From a virus, in the IMG/VR virus record IMGVR_UViG_3300030329_002446, positions 1 to 36,526 of that record: a stretch of DNA of 36,526 nt, one strand, 5' to 3'. Positions 13,367 to 20,338 of this stretch are shown one piece after another. Each line of letters opens with the position of its first letter. Within the stretch, counting starts at the first letter, position 1. The notes under the pieces are model-generated. The model was given only the letters and a program-made list of their open reading frames with translations. It ran no database searches and was not told the origin of the DNA. Both the position numbers and the translations under genes were made by a program.

Positions 13367-13870
13367 ATGGCAGAAAAAAAGAATAAAAACAACAACTTGT
13401 TCTTATGGGAGCAGGTTGAAACTACTGACCCTGAGTTTACAACCAAAGTAAACCAGCGTGGTGGATTTACCGCTATTGGGGCTCAGTATCAAATTAAAAA
13501 TGCAACAGAAGTGTTTGGTGCTTTTGGTCATGGATTTGGAGTTAAAGACGAACAGTACACTCCAATACTAAATGATACACTTATTGTGTATACTGCAACA
13601 TTTTATTATAAATATGAAGATGAGGCTGGTGATGTAGAGGGAGAATTCCCTATTAGCAGTTCTATCAGAGTAATGATGGGTAGTAAACTTGATGACGATT
13701 GTATCAAAAAGGTACAGACAGATGCAATTACAAAAGGACTATCAAGACTTGGATTCAACGCTGATGTATTTATGGGTAGGTTTGATGGTAATAAATATGT
13801 TGATGCTAATGGTCAAAAGTTTGGTGGAGATACAGGAGTAGACGCAGATAATAAGGATGAGTGGATATGA
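13367..13870 (+). CDS. Candidate single-strand annealing protein (Rad52-like group)
   Basis: A 167-residue protein. WEQVETTDPEFTTKV (14-28), GGFTAIGAQYQIKNATEVFG (residues 32-51) and TDAITKGLSRLGFNADVFMG (119-138 region) resemble phage recombination proteins of the Rad52-type single-strand annealing superfamily, which include DUF1071-like members. Such proteins pair complementary single strands made by a phage exonuclease. The Fe-S nuclease lies upstream, and a DUF669-like partner and helicase follow. The C-terminus is Gly/Asp-rich and acidic (GGDTGVDADNKDEWI). The assignment is by remembered motif and context; a profile search would be decisive. Confidence 0.6.
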   Translation: MAEKKNKNNNLFLWEQVETTDPEFTTKVNQRGGFTAIGAQYQIKNATEVFGAFGHGFGVKDEQYTPILNDTLIVYTATFYYKYEDEAGDVEGEFPISSSIRVMMGSKLDDDCIKKVQTDAITKGLSRLGFNADVFMGRFDGNKYVDANGQKFGGDTGVDADNKDEWI

Positions 13871-14403
13871 GTGATATAGATAAGCTTCTTGATGACTTTG
13901 ATGATGAAGATGTTTACTATGACCCTGAAATGTCCACAATCATACCAGAAGGTTCTTATCCTGCTAAAATAATTGGTCTATATAGTAAAAAGATTACAAC
14001 AAAACGTGGAGGTAGGGGTATGTTGTACAAGCCAAAGTATCAATTAAACGCTGGTAAATATGAAGGTAGGGATGTTCAAGATGCTGGTGTATGGCGTTTC
14101 TATGGAACTAAAGATGAGGATGGAAGAAGAATTACTGGGGGTAGTAATGCGGGATATAAACGTTTTCTTGATAAATTGCACATACCATTACAAAAACTTG
14201 AATTAGATGGGAACTCTGATGCGGAGTCAAGAGTAGTACTTAAGCTCCCCGCAATCACAACAGACCTTATATTGAATAAATCAGTTGTAATTAGCGTTGC
14301 TCATGAAGAATGGACTGGTATGAATGGAAATAGAAATATTAGCGCTACAGCAACACTTGTACGATTAAGAAATGGTTCTGTCGATGGACAAGGAGACTCA
14401 TAG
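13867..14403 (+). CDS. DUF669-like recombination-associated protein
   Basis: A 178-residue protein; ATG 13867 overlaps the upstream stop as ATGA, preferred over a GTG six bases earlier. The N-terminus is highly acidic (DKLLDDFDDEDVYYDPE), followed by IPEGSYPAKIIGLYSKK and a beta-rich body with conserved-looking GRDVQDAGVWRFYGT. This layout recalls DUF669 and other OB-like proteins encoded beside phage annealing proteins and thought to bind single-stranded DNA. Function here is inferred from that resemblance and from its coupling to the annealing-protein candidate. Confidence 0.55.
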   Translation: MSDIDKLLDDFDDEDVYYDPEMSTIIPEGSYPAKIIGLYSKKITTKRGGRGMLYKPKYQLNAGKYEGRDVQDAGVWRFYGTKDEDGRRITGGSNAGYKRFLDKLHIPLQKLELDGNSDAESRVVLKLPAITTDLILNKSVVISVAHEEWTGMNGNRNISATATLVRLRNGSVDGQGDS

Positions 14404-14584
14404 GGTTGTACAATACTTACTTATACACGAATCAGCTAATGACTTGGATGTGTATATGTTAGGTATTCACAATATAAGTAGTACAATTAGAGAAGCGTTA
14501 AAATATGGATACAAAATAAAAAAGAAACATAGTGGAGTATTATGGAACAGAAGAACAACATATTACATGGAAACAATAAAATAG
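14384..14584 (+). CDS. Small winged-helix-like DNA-binding protein
   Basis: A 66-residue protein: HRVVQYLLIHESANDLDVYM, then LGIHNISSTIREALKYGYKI, then a likely wing strand (HSGVLWNRRTTYYME). This is the helix-turn-helix plus wing plan of short phage DNA-binding proteins. ATG 14384 is preferred because the fold begins there, although an in-frame ATG at 14372 is possible; neither has a strong ribosome binding site. It overlaps both neighbours (20 and 43 bases). It may load or position the helicase encoded next; that is inference. Confidence 0.55.
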   Translation: MDKETHRVVQYLLIHESANDLDVYMLGIHNISSTIREALKYGYKIKKKHSGVLWNRRTTYYMETIK

Positions 14585-15894
14585 TGGCACAATCTTTACC
14601 ACATTCTTATGAAATAGAAAAGGAATTGCTTGGTCAGATGATATTAGATAATTCTATTATTGATAAAATAATGCATTACATACCATCTGAAACAGTATTC
14701 TATAATGATTTTCATCGTAGCGTGTGGAGGGGTATACTAGATTTAAGGAAAAAAGGCACAGATGATATATCTATCAACTCTCTTGTAGCTGAAGTACCTC
14801 CATCAATAGCTACAAAAGAAATAGCATATAATTTAACTGGTTTAATAGATGTGGTAACGACATCAACCCATGAAAACAATGCTAAAATTTTATATGAAAA
14901 GTGGTTGCTTAGAAATGTAATCATAAAATCAGAGGAAGTTAAGGGTGTTATCAATGTAAAGAACTCAGATGCTAGGGGTGTATTAGAACAACTACATAGA
15001 GAAATTGAAAGTGTTCTTGATATGCAGATTGGTAATGGTTTTGATATTGATGGACTATTGGATGAAACATTTGAAAAGATGTTTGATGAAGATGCGTTGG
15101 TTAGGTTTGGATATCCTGAACTGGATGAACTTACTGGTGGAATGACAAGAGGAGAGATAACAGTTATTGCTGGTAGACCTGGTCATTTCAAATCAACAAC
15201 TATGTTAAATGTTGTTCGCAATCTTATACATAGTGGATATAAAGTTTTAGTGATGAACCGAGAAATGAGTAATGTAGAAATGATGAAGAAGCTCATTGTA
15301 TTAGAGTCTGAAAAGTTATCTTATGAGAAGATACGTATTGGAGAATTAGATGAAAATGATAGTAAGATGCTCGAAGAATCAAAGAAAAATATTAGAGATA
15401 AGTACAGAAATCTCATTATGTATGATAACATATTTGACATTGATGGTTCAATGCGTGAGATAAGAAAACATTCTCCTGATGTTGTTGTAGATGATTACAT
15501 TGGATTGGTAAGCGTGTCTGGTGTCGATGACAATAGATTACGTATTGATAATATCATGAAACAATATAAATGGGCAGCTAAAAAGAACAATATGGCTGTA
15601 CTATTGGTATCACAACTTAATCGTGAGTGTGAATCAAGAGCAAACAAAAGACCATTACTTAGAGATTTAAGAGATAGTGGTTCTATTGAACAGGACGCTG
15701 AAATTATATTGTTTATGTATTACGAATGGAGATATTATCTACAAGAATCTGATATGGGAGAATATGGAATTGAGATTATACTTGGAAAGAATAGATACGG
15801 TAAGAGTGGCAGAGTTAAAATGGGTGTCGCAGGAGACCGTTGTAAGATATACTCATCATCAGAAGAAGCATTAACGGAGGTGTTTAATGGCTAA
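14542..15894 (+). CDS. DnaB-type replicative helicase
   Basis: A 450-residue hexameric 5'-3' helicase of usual family length. The N-terminal helical domain (residues 20-125, EIEKELLGQMILDNSIIDKI) is followed by a RecA-like core. Walker A is GRPGHFKST (211-219), with His-Phe where most DnaB proteins have other residues; Walker B is DVVVDDYIGL (313-322). The motif LVSQLNRECESR and the following LRDLRDSGSIEQDAEIILFM are typical DnaB motifs. GTGGAG precedes ATG 14542. No primase or DNA polymerase is visible in the window, so the phage may rely on host enzymes or encode them in the missing part. Confidence 0.93.
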   Translation: MEQKNNILHGNNKIVAQSLPHSYEIEKELLGQMILDNSIIDKIMHYIPSETVFYNDFHRSVWRGILDLRKKGTDDISINSLVAEVPPSIATKEIAYNLTGLIDVVTTSTHENNAKILYEKWLLRNVIIKSEEVKGVINVKNSDARGVLEQLHREIESVLDMQIGNGFDIDGLLDETFEKMFDEDALVRFGYPELDELTGGMTRGEITVIAGRPGHFKSTTMLNVVRNLIHSGYKVLVMNREMSNVEMMKKLIVLESEKLSYEKIRIGELDENDSKMLEESKKNIRDKYRNLIMYDNIFDIDGSMREIRKHSPDVVVDDYIGLVSVSGVDDNRLRIDNIMKQYKWAAKKNNMAVLLVSQLNRECESRANKRPLLRDLRDSGSIEQDAEIILFMYYEWRYYLQESDMGEYGIEIILGKNRYGKSGRVKMGVAGDRCKIYSSSEEALTEVFNG

Positions 15895-16102
15895 AATAGT
15901 ATACAATGAAAGTGATTCAATATTAATTAGAAGTGTTTTAAAAATTGGATTAAAGTCCTTAAAGAACAAAAATGCTTTGAATAGTGCTGATGACCTAGAG
16001 AGACTTGAAAATATTATTAGAGATATGGAAACAATACAAGAACCTACAGTAGAGTCAGGCTCAACAACTGCTTTGTCAGATTGTAAAGAGTGCGAAGTAT
16101 GA
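15887..16102 (+). CDS. Hypothetical protein (71 aa) after helicase
   Basis: Starts 8 bases inside the helicase end after ACGGAGG. The helical N-terminus (SDSILIRSVLKIGLKSLKNK) is followed by an acidic segment and a C-terminal CKEC. No family recognised. Its stop overlaps the next ATG (ATGA), so it is coupled on both sides. Confidence 0.62.
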   Translation: MAKIVYNESDSILIRSVLKIGLKSLKNKNALNSADDLERLENIIRDMETIQEPTVESGSTTALSDCKECEV

Positions 16103-16377
16103 ATATCAGTAAACGAAAATTAAAGATGCGTGAACGTATAAAGAATCTTGAAGATTCTGTTCATTCTATGAGAATGGACACAATAGCATCATTAATTAGA
16201 GCGGTTAGTGTTCTTGGTAGTACATTTGAAGAATATATTAGCATGAAGGGTGACACAGATAAATTTGTTAAACATTTAGAAAAGGTGATAAACAATGAAG
16301 ACAAAGGCTCAAAGAAGGGGAAGAAGAAACAGGCAAAGAGGAGCGGAACTACAAAGACAAGCGGTAAAGATAGCTAA
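16099..16377 (+). CDS. Hypothetical coiled-coil protein with basic tail
   Basis: A 92-residue protein. ATG 16099 overlaps the preceding stop; an in-frame GTG nine bases earlier is less likely. The basic N-terminus (ISKRKLKMRERIKNLE) and central helices could dimerise. The last 30 residues are Lys/Gly/Ser-rich (DKGSKKGKKKQAKRSGTTKT) and are encoded in DNA shared, in another frame, with the start of the nuclease-like gene. The tail may be shaped as much by that overlap as by its own function. Confidence 0.6.
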   Translation: MNISKRKLKMRERIKNLEDSVHSMRMDTIASLIRAVSVLGSTFEEYISMKGDTDKFVKHLEKVINNEDKGSKKGKKKQAKRSGTTKTSGKDS

Positions 16378-16615
16378 GGATTTTGAACTTGAAGCGTATA
16401 ACAGAGATAGGGGTGGAGCTCAACATGAGCAAGGAGATATTGAGATAGAAGGCAAGTTCTATGGATGTAAAAGACGTAAGAAAGTTCCAGCTTGGGTATT
16501 GCCTGAAAAGGAAGAACATGGAGTTGTATTTCGTATGGATAGAGATATTCCTTATATCGCAATACCTTATGATACATTCTGTTTCCTTTTGAAGATGGGA
16601 AAAATGGAAGAATAA
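16295..16615 (+). CDS. PD-(D/E)XK Holliday-junction-resolvase-like protein with altered active site
   Basis: A 106-residue protein. RGAELQR (E18), GDIEIEG (D48) and FYGCKRRKKVPAW (K59) follow the order of Hjc-like resolvases and related phage endonucleases. The residue expected to be the second catalytic acid, two before K59, is Gly57 instead of Glu/Asp. Glu50 and Glu52 lie nearby and might substitute. The first 28 codons overlap the upstream gene in another frame by 83 bases. The basic N-terminus (KAQRRGRRNRQRG) suits DNA binding. A role in resolving recombination intermediates or branched DNA before packaging is inferred. Confidence 0.65.
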   Translation: MKTKAQRRGRRNRQRGAELQRQAVKIAKDFELEAYNRDRGGAQHEQGDIEIEGKFYGCKRRKKVPAWVLPEKEEHGVVFRMDRDIPYIAIPYDTFCFLLKMGKMEE

Positions 16616-16791
16616 TGGAACTTGATAATTTTAAAAAGAGAGCTGATAACTATGTGATACTTAGGTCATATAAGGAAGCTGTTGAAAATATTAGGGCTCA
16701 AGGTCGTGAACCATCGGCTCATACCTTAGCTAGGATTGCAAAATTAAAAATGAAAATCCGTTCTCACAGTAATGGACAAGCTGATAAATGA
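16615..16791 (+). CDS. Small hypothetical protein (58 aa)
   Basis: Starts at ATG 16615, overlapping the preceding TAA by one base, and ends overlapping the next start as ATGA. Encodes MELDNFKKRADNYVILRSYK and a basic helix (HTLARIAKLKMKIRSHS). It is predicted to be helical and possibly nucleic-acid binding. The tight overlaps on both sides support it as a real gene in the recombination operon. Confidence 0.6.
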   Translation: MELDNFKKRADNYVILRSYKEAVENIRAQGREPSAHTLARIAKLKMKIRSHSNGQADK

Positions 16792-17162
16792 ACGGTAACT
16801 TTGATATAGATTTAGACTTTGGTCAAATATACGAAGAAAAGATTAGAAATATATTTGAAGGTAAGGGCGGTATCGAAGTTAAAACGGAACGTGATATGTG
16901 GAAACGTACAGGTAATATTGCAATAGAAGTAAGATACAAAGGTAATCCGAGTGGATTATCGAGTACAAATGCAGATTGGTGGATACATATATTATCTGAT
17001 AATGGAGAAATAGATACTGCGTTCATGTTCAAGGTTAATAGACTAAGGAAGAAGATTCGTAGATTGGTATCAAGAAAAGAAGCTCGTATTGTTATGGGTG
17101 GAGATAATAGTGATAGCGAGATAGTTCTTGTTCCAATCAGTAAACTTTCACAAGTTACTTAA
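16788..17162 (+). CDS. PD-(D/E)XK-like nuclease candidate
   Basis: A 124-residue protein. FGQIYEEKI provides an early Glu. IEVKTERDMW (29-38) and TGNIAIEVRYKGNPSGL (41-57) offer acidic residues and a lysine in the arrangement of small phage PD-(D/E)XK proteins, followed by STNADWWIHIL (59-69). Which acids are catalytic is unclear by eye. Together with the two other nuclease-like genes it would give the phage three such enzymes. Alternatives are a non-catalytic DNA-binding relative or an unrelated small beta-rich protein. Confidence 0.5.
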   Translation: MNGNFDIDLDFGQIYEEKIRNIFEGKGGIEVKTERDMWKRTGNIAIEVRYKGNPSGLSSTNADWWIHILSDNGEIDTAFMFKVNRLRKKIRRLVSRKEARIVMGGDNSDSEIVLVPISKLSQVT

Positions 17163-17178
17163 ATAAGGAGTAATACTC

Positions 17179-17412
17179 ATGAGTGAATATGATAATACCA
17201 ATTCAGGTGTGTTGTTTGCTAACAACTACAAAGAAGATGGTGACTCTAGACCAGATTTCGTTGGCAGCGTAGATGTCAATGGAACTGAGTATCGTCTTGC
17301 GGGTTGGAAGAATACATCCAAAGCTGGTAAACGGTATATTTCCGTTAAGGTTGAGGATGCTAAACCTACAGATGGTGAAGGAGGAGGAGCTAAAGAAGAA
17401 GTTCCTTTCTAA
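17179..17412 (+). CDS. Small DUF736-like protein with SSB-type C-terminal tip
   Basis: A 77-residue protein after AAGGAG. The core VGSVDVNGTEYRLAGWKNTS with KRYISVKVEDAKP looks like a small beta-barrel protein of the DUF736 kind. The tail is Gly/Glu-rich and ends EEVPF, closely resembling the acidic ...DIPF tip by which single-stranded DNA-binding proteins recruit partners. It could be a minimal SSB-like protein or mimic the host SSB tail. It is the only SSB-like candidate in the window. Confidence 0.55.
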   Translation: MSEYDNTNSGVLFANNYKEDGDSRPDFVGSVDVNGTEYRLAGWKNTSKAGKRYISVKVEDAKPTDGEGGGAKEEVPF

Positions 17413-17432
17413 TTAGGGTGTAAAAAGACTTT

Positions 17433-17471
17433 TTTGGTAGTTAAATAGTCTATAATCTGAAAACTGCCAAA
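17433..17471 (+). promoter_or_regulatory. Methyltransferase promoter inside a 10-bp dyad
   Basis: TTTGGTAGTT (17433-17442) and AACTGCCAAA (17462-17471) form a 10-bp inverted repeat with one G-U in RNA. A perfect TATAAT (17451-17456) sits between the arms, 24 bases before the methyltransferase ATG. No good -35 is present at 17-18 bases. The arrangement suits an operator covering a promoter, or an RNA hairpin in the leader. Confidence 0.45.
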
Positions 17472-17479
17472 GATTTATT

Positions 17480-18427
17480 ATGAAAAATGAAATATTACAA
17501 GGCGATGTAATCGCTAGATTAAAAGATATACCTGATGACTATGTTCAGATGGTTTGCACAAGTCCGCCGTACTGGGCCTTAAGAGACTATGGAGAAGAGG
17601 GTCAGTTCGGATTGGAAGCTACTCCTGAACTGTATGTAGAAAAATTAGTCGAGATTGGTAAAGAGCTAAAACGTGTATTGCGTAAAGATGGTACGTTCTG
17701 GTTAAATCTTGGAGATACATATTGGGGAGGCGGATGGAGAGGAGCTGAACTAAATGACAATAGTGGAGAAGTTCAAAAAGCTCATGAAGGTACTCATTGT
17801 GGAGATTCAATGACAATGGGTAAAGGCTCTCATGATGTTATCAAGACTAAGGATATGGTAGGTATACCATGGCGTTCAGCATTTGGATTACAATCAGATG
17901 GGTGGTATCTAAGACAAGATATCATATGGAACAAACCTAATCCAATGCCTGAATCTGTTACTGACAGATGTACTAAGGCTCATGAATATATATTCTTGAT
18001 GTCAAAGTCTAAAAATTATTATTATGATGCGAATGCAATTAAGCAACCATACCGAGAGAATACCAAGCCAGGCTCCCAATTCGGTGGTAAGAAGGGTAAC
18101 TCAGAACTTGGCATGAAGACCAAGTTACAGAAATCAGAACAAGGTTTCTTTGAAATGAAAGATGGAGCAAATATGAGAAGTGTATGGACAATTCCTGTTC
18201 AACCATTCAAAGGAGCACATTTTGCCACATTCCCTCCAAAACTACCTGAACTATGTATCAAAGCTGGTTCTAAAAAGGGAGACATTGTATTAGACCCATT
18301 CTTCGGTAGTGGCACGACAGGATGGGTTGCTCAAAGACTTGGAAGAAAATGGTTAGGTATTGAACTAAATCCTGACTACGTTAAAATAGCAAAAGAAAGA
18401 TTTCAACAACAGGAGTTATTTGTATGA
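17480..18427 (+). CDS. Site-specific DNA methyltransferase (SPPY class, beta order)
   Basis: A 315-residue S-adenosylmethionine-dependent DNA methyltransferase. Catalytic motif TSPPYW (27-32) comes before the cofactor motif DPFFGSGTT (272-280), the beta-class order. The region between (about 85-225) would hold target recognition. SPPY with a following aromatic is typical of N4-cytosine enzymes and some N6-adenine ones, so the modified base is not certain. No restriction enzyme gene is adjacent, so this looks like an orphan phage enzyme that protects phage DNA from host restriction. It has its own candidate promoter and dyad but a poor ribosome binding site. Confidence 0.92.
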   Translation: MKNEILQGDVIARLKDIPDDYVQMVCTSPPYWALRDYGEEGQFGLEATPELYVEKLVEIGKELKRVLRKDGTFWLNLGDTYWGGGWRGAELNDNSGEVQKAHEGTHCGDSMTMGKGSHDVIKTKDMVGIPWRSAFGLQSDGWYLRQDIIWNKPNPMPESVTDRCTKAHEYIFLMSKSKNYYYDANAIKQPYRENTKPGSQFGGKKGNSELGMKTKLQKSEQGFFEMKDGANMRSVWTIPVQPFKGAHFATFPPKLPELCIKAGSKKGDIVLDPFFGSGTTGWVAQRLGRKWLGIELNPDYVKIAKERFQQQELFV

Positions 18428-18594
18428 TAGCTATAATTAAAGATAAAATTGATGATGAGTGTCAACATCAGAATAGGCACTATCAACCTGAAGAATATGA
18501 TACTAACGTTGCAGAATCCTACAGTTGTGAGGATTGTGGAGCAGAACTTGACATCCCTGAGCCAGATTGGGATTTACTTAGCAAGGAGATATAA
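18424..18594 (+). CDS. Small zinc-ribbon-like protein (56 aa)
   Basis: ATG 18424 overlaps the methyltransferase stop (ATGA). A Cys/His-containing first part (DECQHQNRHYQ) is followed by SCEDCGAELD, giving C-x2-C plus upstream Cys/His, a plausible single zinc site. The C-terminus is acidic. The ribosome binding site of the next gene (AAGGAG) lies inside its last codons. Confidence 0.6.
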   Translation: MIAIIKDKIDDECQHQNRHYQPEEYDTNVAESYSCEDCGAELDIPEPDWDLLSKEI

Positions 18595-18595
18595 T

Positions 18596-18802
18596 ATGGG
18601 CAAACTAAAGAATATGATAATAGAAATGGAAGAAATGAATCTAATGGCAGACCCTTTTCCTTGGGAAATGGGGGCTCCATTATGTAAACGCTGTGATAGT
18701 AGCAAGCAAGAAGTAATAACAAAGAACGATAAGACTATGATTGTTCCTTGCTCGTACTGTGACAAAGCAATACAAGTATTGGATACATCAAATGAAAGTT
18801 AA
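18596..18802 (+). CDS. Small zinc-ribbon-like protein (68 aa)
   Basis: ATG 18596 (MGKLKNMIIEMEEMN) is chosen because AAGGAG precedes it; an in-frame upstream extension would read through the other small gene. It contains CKRC (31-34) and CSYC (52-55) spaced by 17 residues, a four-cysteine zinc ribbon. The N-terminus is a methionine-rich helix. Function unknown; it may contact RNA polymerase or nucleic acid as many phage zinc ribbons do. Confidence 0.65.
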   Translation: MGKLKNMIIEMEEMNLMADPFPWEMGAPLCKRCDSSKQEVITKNDKTMIVPCSYCDKAIQVLDTSNES

Positions 18803-19226
18803 AGATTTTTTCAAGTGGGCTGACGAAGAGTTCAAGATAGAAATGGAATTGATGCGTGTTAAAGGTGAAGAATATACAGTTAGTAACGAAGATAAATTAA
18901 AGAATTTCAAATCGATAGCAGATAGACTGGAAACTACTCCTTCCGAAGTTGCTATGGTCTATCTCTTAAAGCATATGGATTCTATACGAAACTATGTGTT
19001 GAATGGTGTGGAGGCATCAGATGAGAGTATTTCAGGGCGGATACGAGATGCTCGTAATTATTTGATGCTTCTGCACGCTATCATATTAGAATCAAAAGGG
19101 TTGGATGAGAGAGAGGCTGATGAAAAAGTGCCTTGGTTTGGCGTAACTAGTTCATCTAGCCCTTTAAAATTTACAATGGTAGACGAAATAACTATGGCTG
19201 AAGCGTCTGAAATTGAATGTAATTAA
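18792..19226 (+). CDS. DUF1599/Nmad1-like protein
   Basis: A 144-residue protein starting at ATG 18792 (MKVKDFFKWADEEF), overlapping the previous gene by 11 bases. The pattern KGEEYTVSNEDKLKNFKSIA, then TPSEVAMVYLLKHMDSIRNY, then ISGRIRDARNYLMLLHA matches the DUF1599 (nucleotide-modification-associated) helical proteins, whose fold recalls MazG-type nucleotide pyrophosphohydrolases. A role in nucleotide pools or base modification is known only by association. It is the last plus-strand gene, near the methyltransferase. Confidence 0.72.
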   Translation: MKVKDFFKWADEEFKIEMELMRVKGEEYTVSNEDKLKNFKSIADRLETTPSEVAMVYLLKHMDSIRNYVLNGVEASDESISGRIRDARNYLMLLHAIILESKGLDEREADEKVPWFGVTSSSSPLKFTMVDEITMAEASEIECN

Positions 19227-19239
19227 TAATTAAAGCCTA

Positions 19240-19311
19240 AGCCTAGGCTGTTAATGGCTTATTATAGTTGTTAGCTAAATATATATATATATTATATATA
19301 TTAGCTAACAA
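19240..19311. repeat. CCTAGG palindrome and long AT hairpin at the convergent border
   Basis: AGCCTAGGCT (19240-19249) is a perfect palindrome of the same type as at 3127 and 11021. TTGTTAGCTAA (19268-19278) and TTAGCTAACAA (19301-19311) then form an 11-bp stem around an alternating AT stretch that can extend the pairing. It lies 14-85 bases beyond the last plus-strand gene and likely stops or separates converging transcription. Confidence 0.6.
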
Positions 19312-19374
19312 TATCAAATTCGTTGAATATGGACGTTTTTTTGTTTAGGTAGGGTCGTATAAGGGTTAGTATAT

Positions 19375-19393
19375 AAAAGCCTCGCCAGAGGTC
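19375..19393 (-). terminator. Possible terminator of the leftward late operon
   Basis: Read on the minus strand, CCTC-TGGC-GAGG (19391-19380) forms a short GC hairpin followed by CTTTT, about 15 bases after the stop at 19408. The stem is only 4 bp, so this is a weak call. Confidence 0.4.
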
Positions 19394-19407
19394 TATTAGG
19401 GGGGTTA

Positions 19408-20178
19408 TTATTGATTTGGGAATAATGATTCTACTGTAATTGGCTGAGATAATGAATCCAGTAGAGTTTCAAATCTTTTTCTTACGAGAGGTTCAATTTC
19501 TTCATGAGCTTCATACTCTACTGTTCCTGGAATGTTATATACTTCATCTTCAAACATATTTCTTTCTCTGTAAGCTCGTCTTATTTTCAATTCTCTTTTT
19601 AGTTCTTGTAATAATGAGTCTGTTATCGTAGGTTTATTTTTCCCAGGAGGTAAAATCATATCGCTGAATTGAAATTGTTTAGAATGAGCCAATTCAGCAA
19701 GTAAGTCATCTATGTCTCCCTTGCTTGCTCTGATTGTATCGACTGGAAAACCCTCAGGAAAATTCTTACCCATCGAAGCCTTATACCTTTTATCTGGCCT
19801 CCATTCGGGGAATGCGAAATTAATTTTCACTCCACCCGCAGGACTCTCATAAGAGAAATCTTGCTCGGGAGATATATATGGATTACCGTATTCTTCTACT
19901 AATTGAGCGATAGATTGACCATAGGGAGTATCTTCGGGCTCAATTCCTTTTGCAGTTGAAACAGATTCCCTAATAAAATCAAGTAAACTTGGCTCGATAT
20001 CTTTCTTTTTATGTATTAGCTTGTTTATCTCATCGTGAGCAACTCCAGTGGAAACAGCCTTCGTAGTTTCTGGAGAGGGAGATACAGGTTCTCTAAAAGG
20101 AATAATCTCATATGAGCCTCCTTCTCCTATAGCTCTTTTATAATATCCTTGCATTAACTCAAGTAAATTACCATTCAT
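19408..20178 (-). CDS. Virion-region protein, possible zinc metallopeptidase
   Basis: A 256-residue protein, last gene of the leftward block. LLAELAHSKQF (159-169) gives E162-x-x-H165, and GTVEYEAHEEIEP (218-230) adds H225 flanked by acids. ELAH...EYEAH resembles a metallopeptidase-like pair seen in some uncharacterised phage and bacterial proteins, but it is not the classical HExxH, so activity is unproven. The N-terminal 110 residues are low in complexity and Pro/Ser/Glu-rich. It may process a virion protein or act on the cell wall during entry. Its start overlaps the upstream small gene. Confidence 0.65.
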   Translation of the reverse strand: MNGNLLELMQGYYKRAIGEGGSYEIIPFREPVSPSPETTKAVSTGVAHDEINKLIHKKKDIEPSLLDFIRESVSTAKGIEPEDTPYGQSIAQLVEEYGNPYISPEQDFSYESPAGGVKINFAFPEWRPDKRYKASMGKNFPEGFPVDTIRASKGDIDDLLAELAHSKQFQFSDMILPPGKNKPTITDSLLQELKRELKIRRAYRERNMFEDEVYNIPGTVEYEAHEEIEPLVRKRFETLLDSLSQPITVESLFPNQ

Positions 20179-20338
20179 CTCTAATTGCCTTAATTCTATC
20201 TACACAGGCTTGTAAATTGTTAAAATTTACTTTACCATCTTTAAAAGCTTGAAATATCTGAGCTCTTTTTTTAGTTGGTAAACCTTCAGATTCTATTGCT
20301 AATAGTTTTTGTATGAAGTATCTTTCGTTATCGCTCAT
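20168..20338 (-). CDS. Small helical hypothetical protein (56 aa)
   Basis: Encodes MSDNERYFIQKLLAIESEGL then TKKRAQIFQAFKDGKVNFNN and a helix ending RDEW. ATG 20338 overlaps the stop of the upstream basic gene, and its own end overlaps the next start by 11 bases. Such nesting supports expression. Function unknown. Confidence 0.6.
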   Translation of the reverse strand: MSDNERYFIQKLLAIESEGLPTKKRAQIFQAFKDGKVNFNNLQACVDRIKAIRDEW

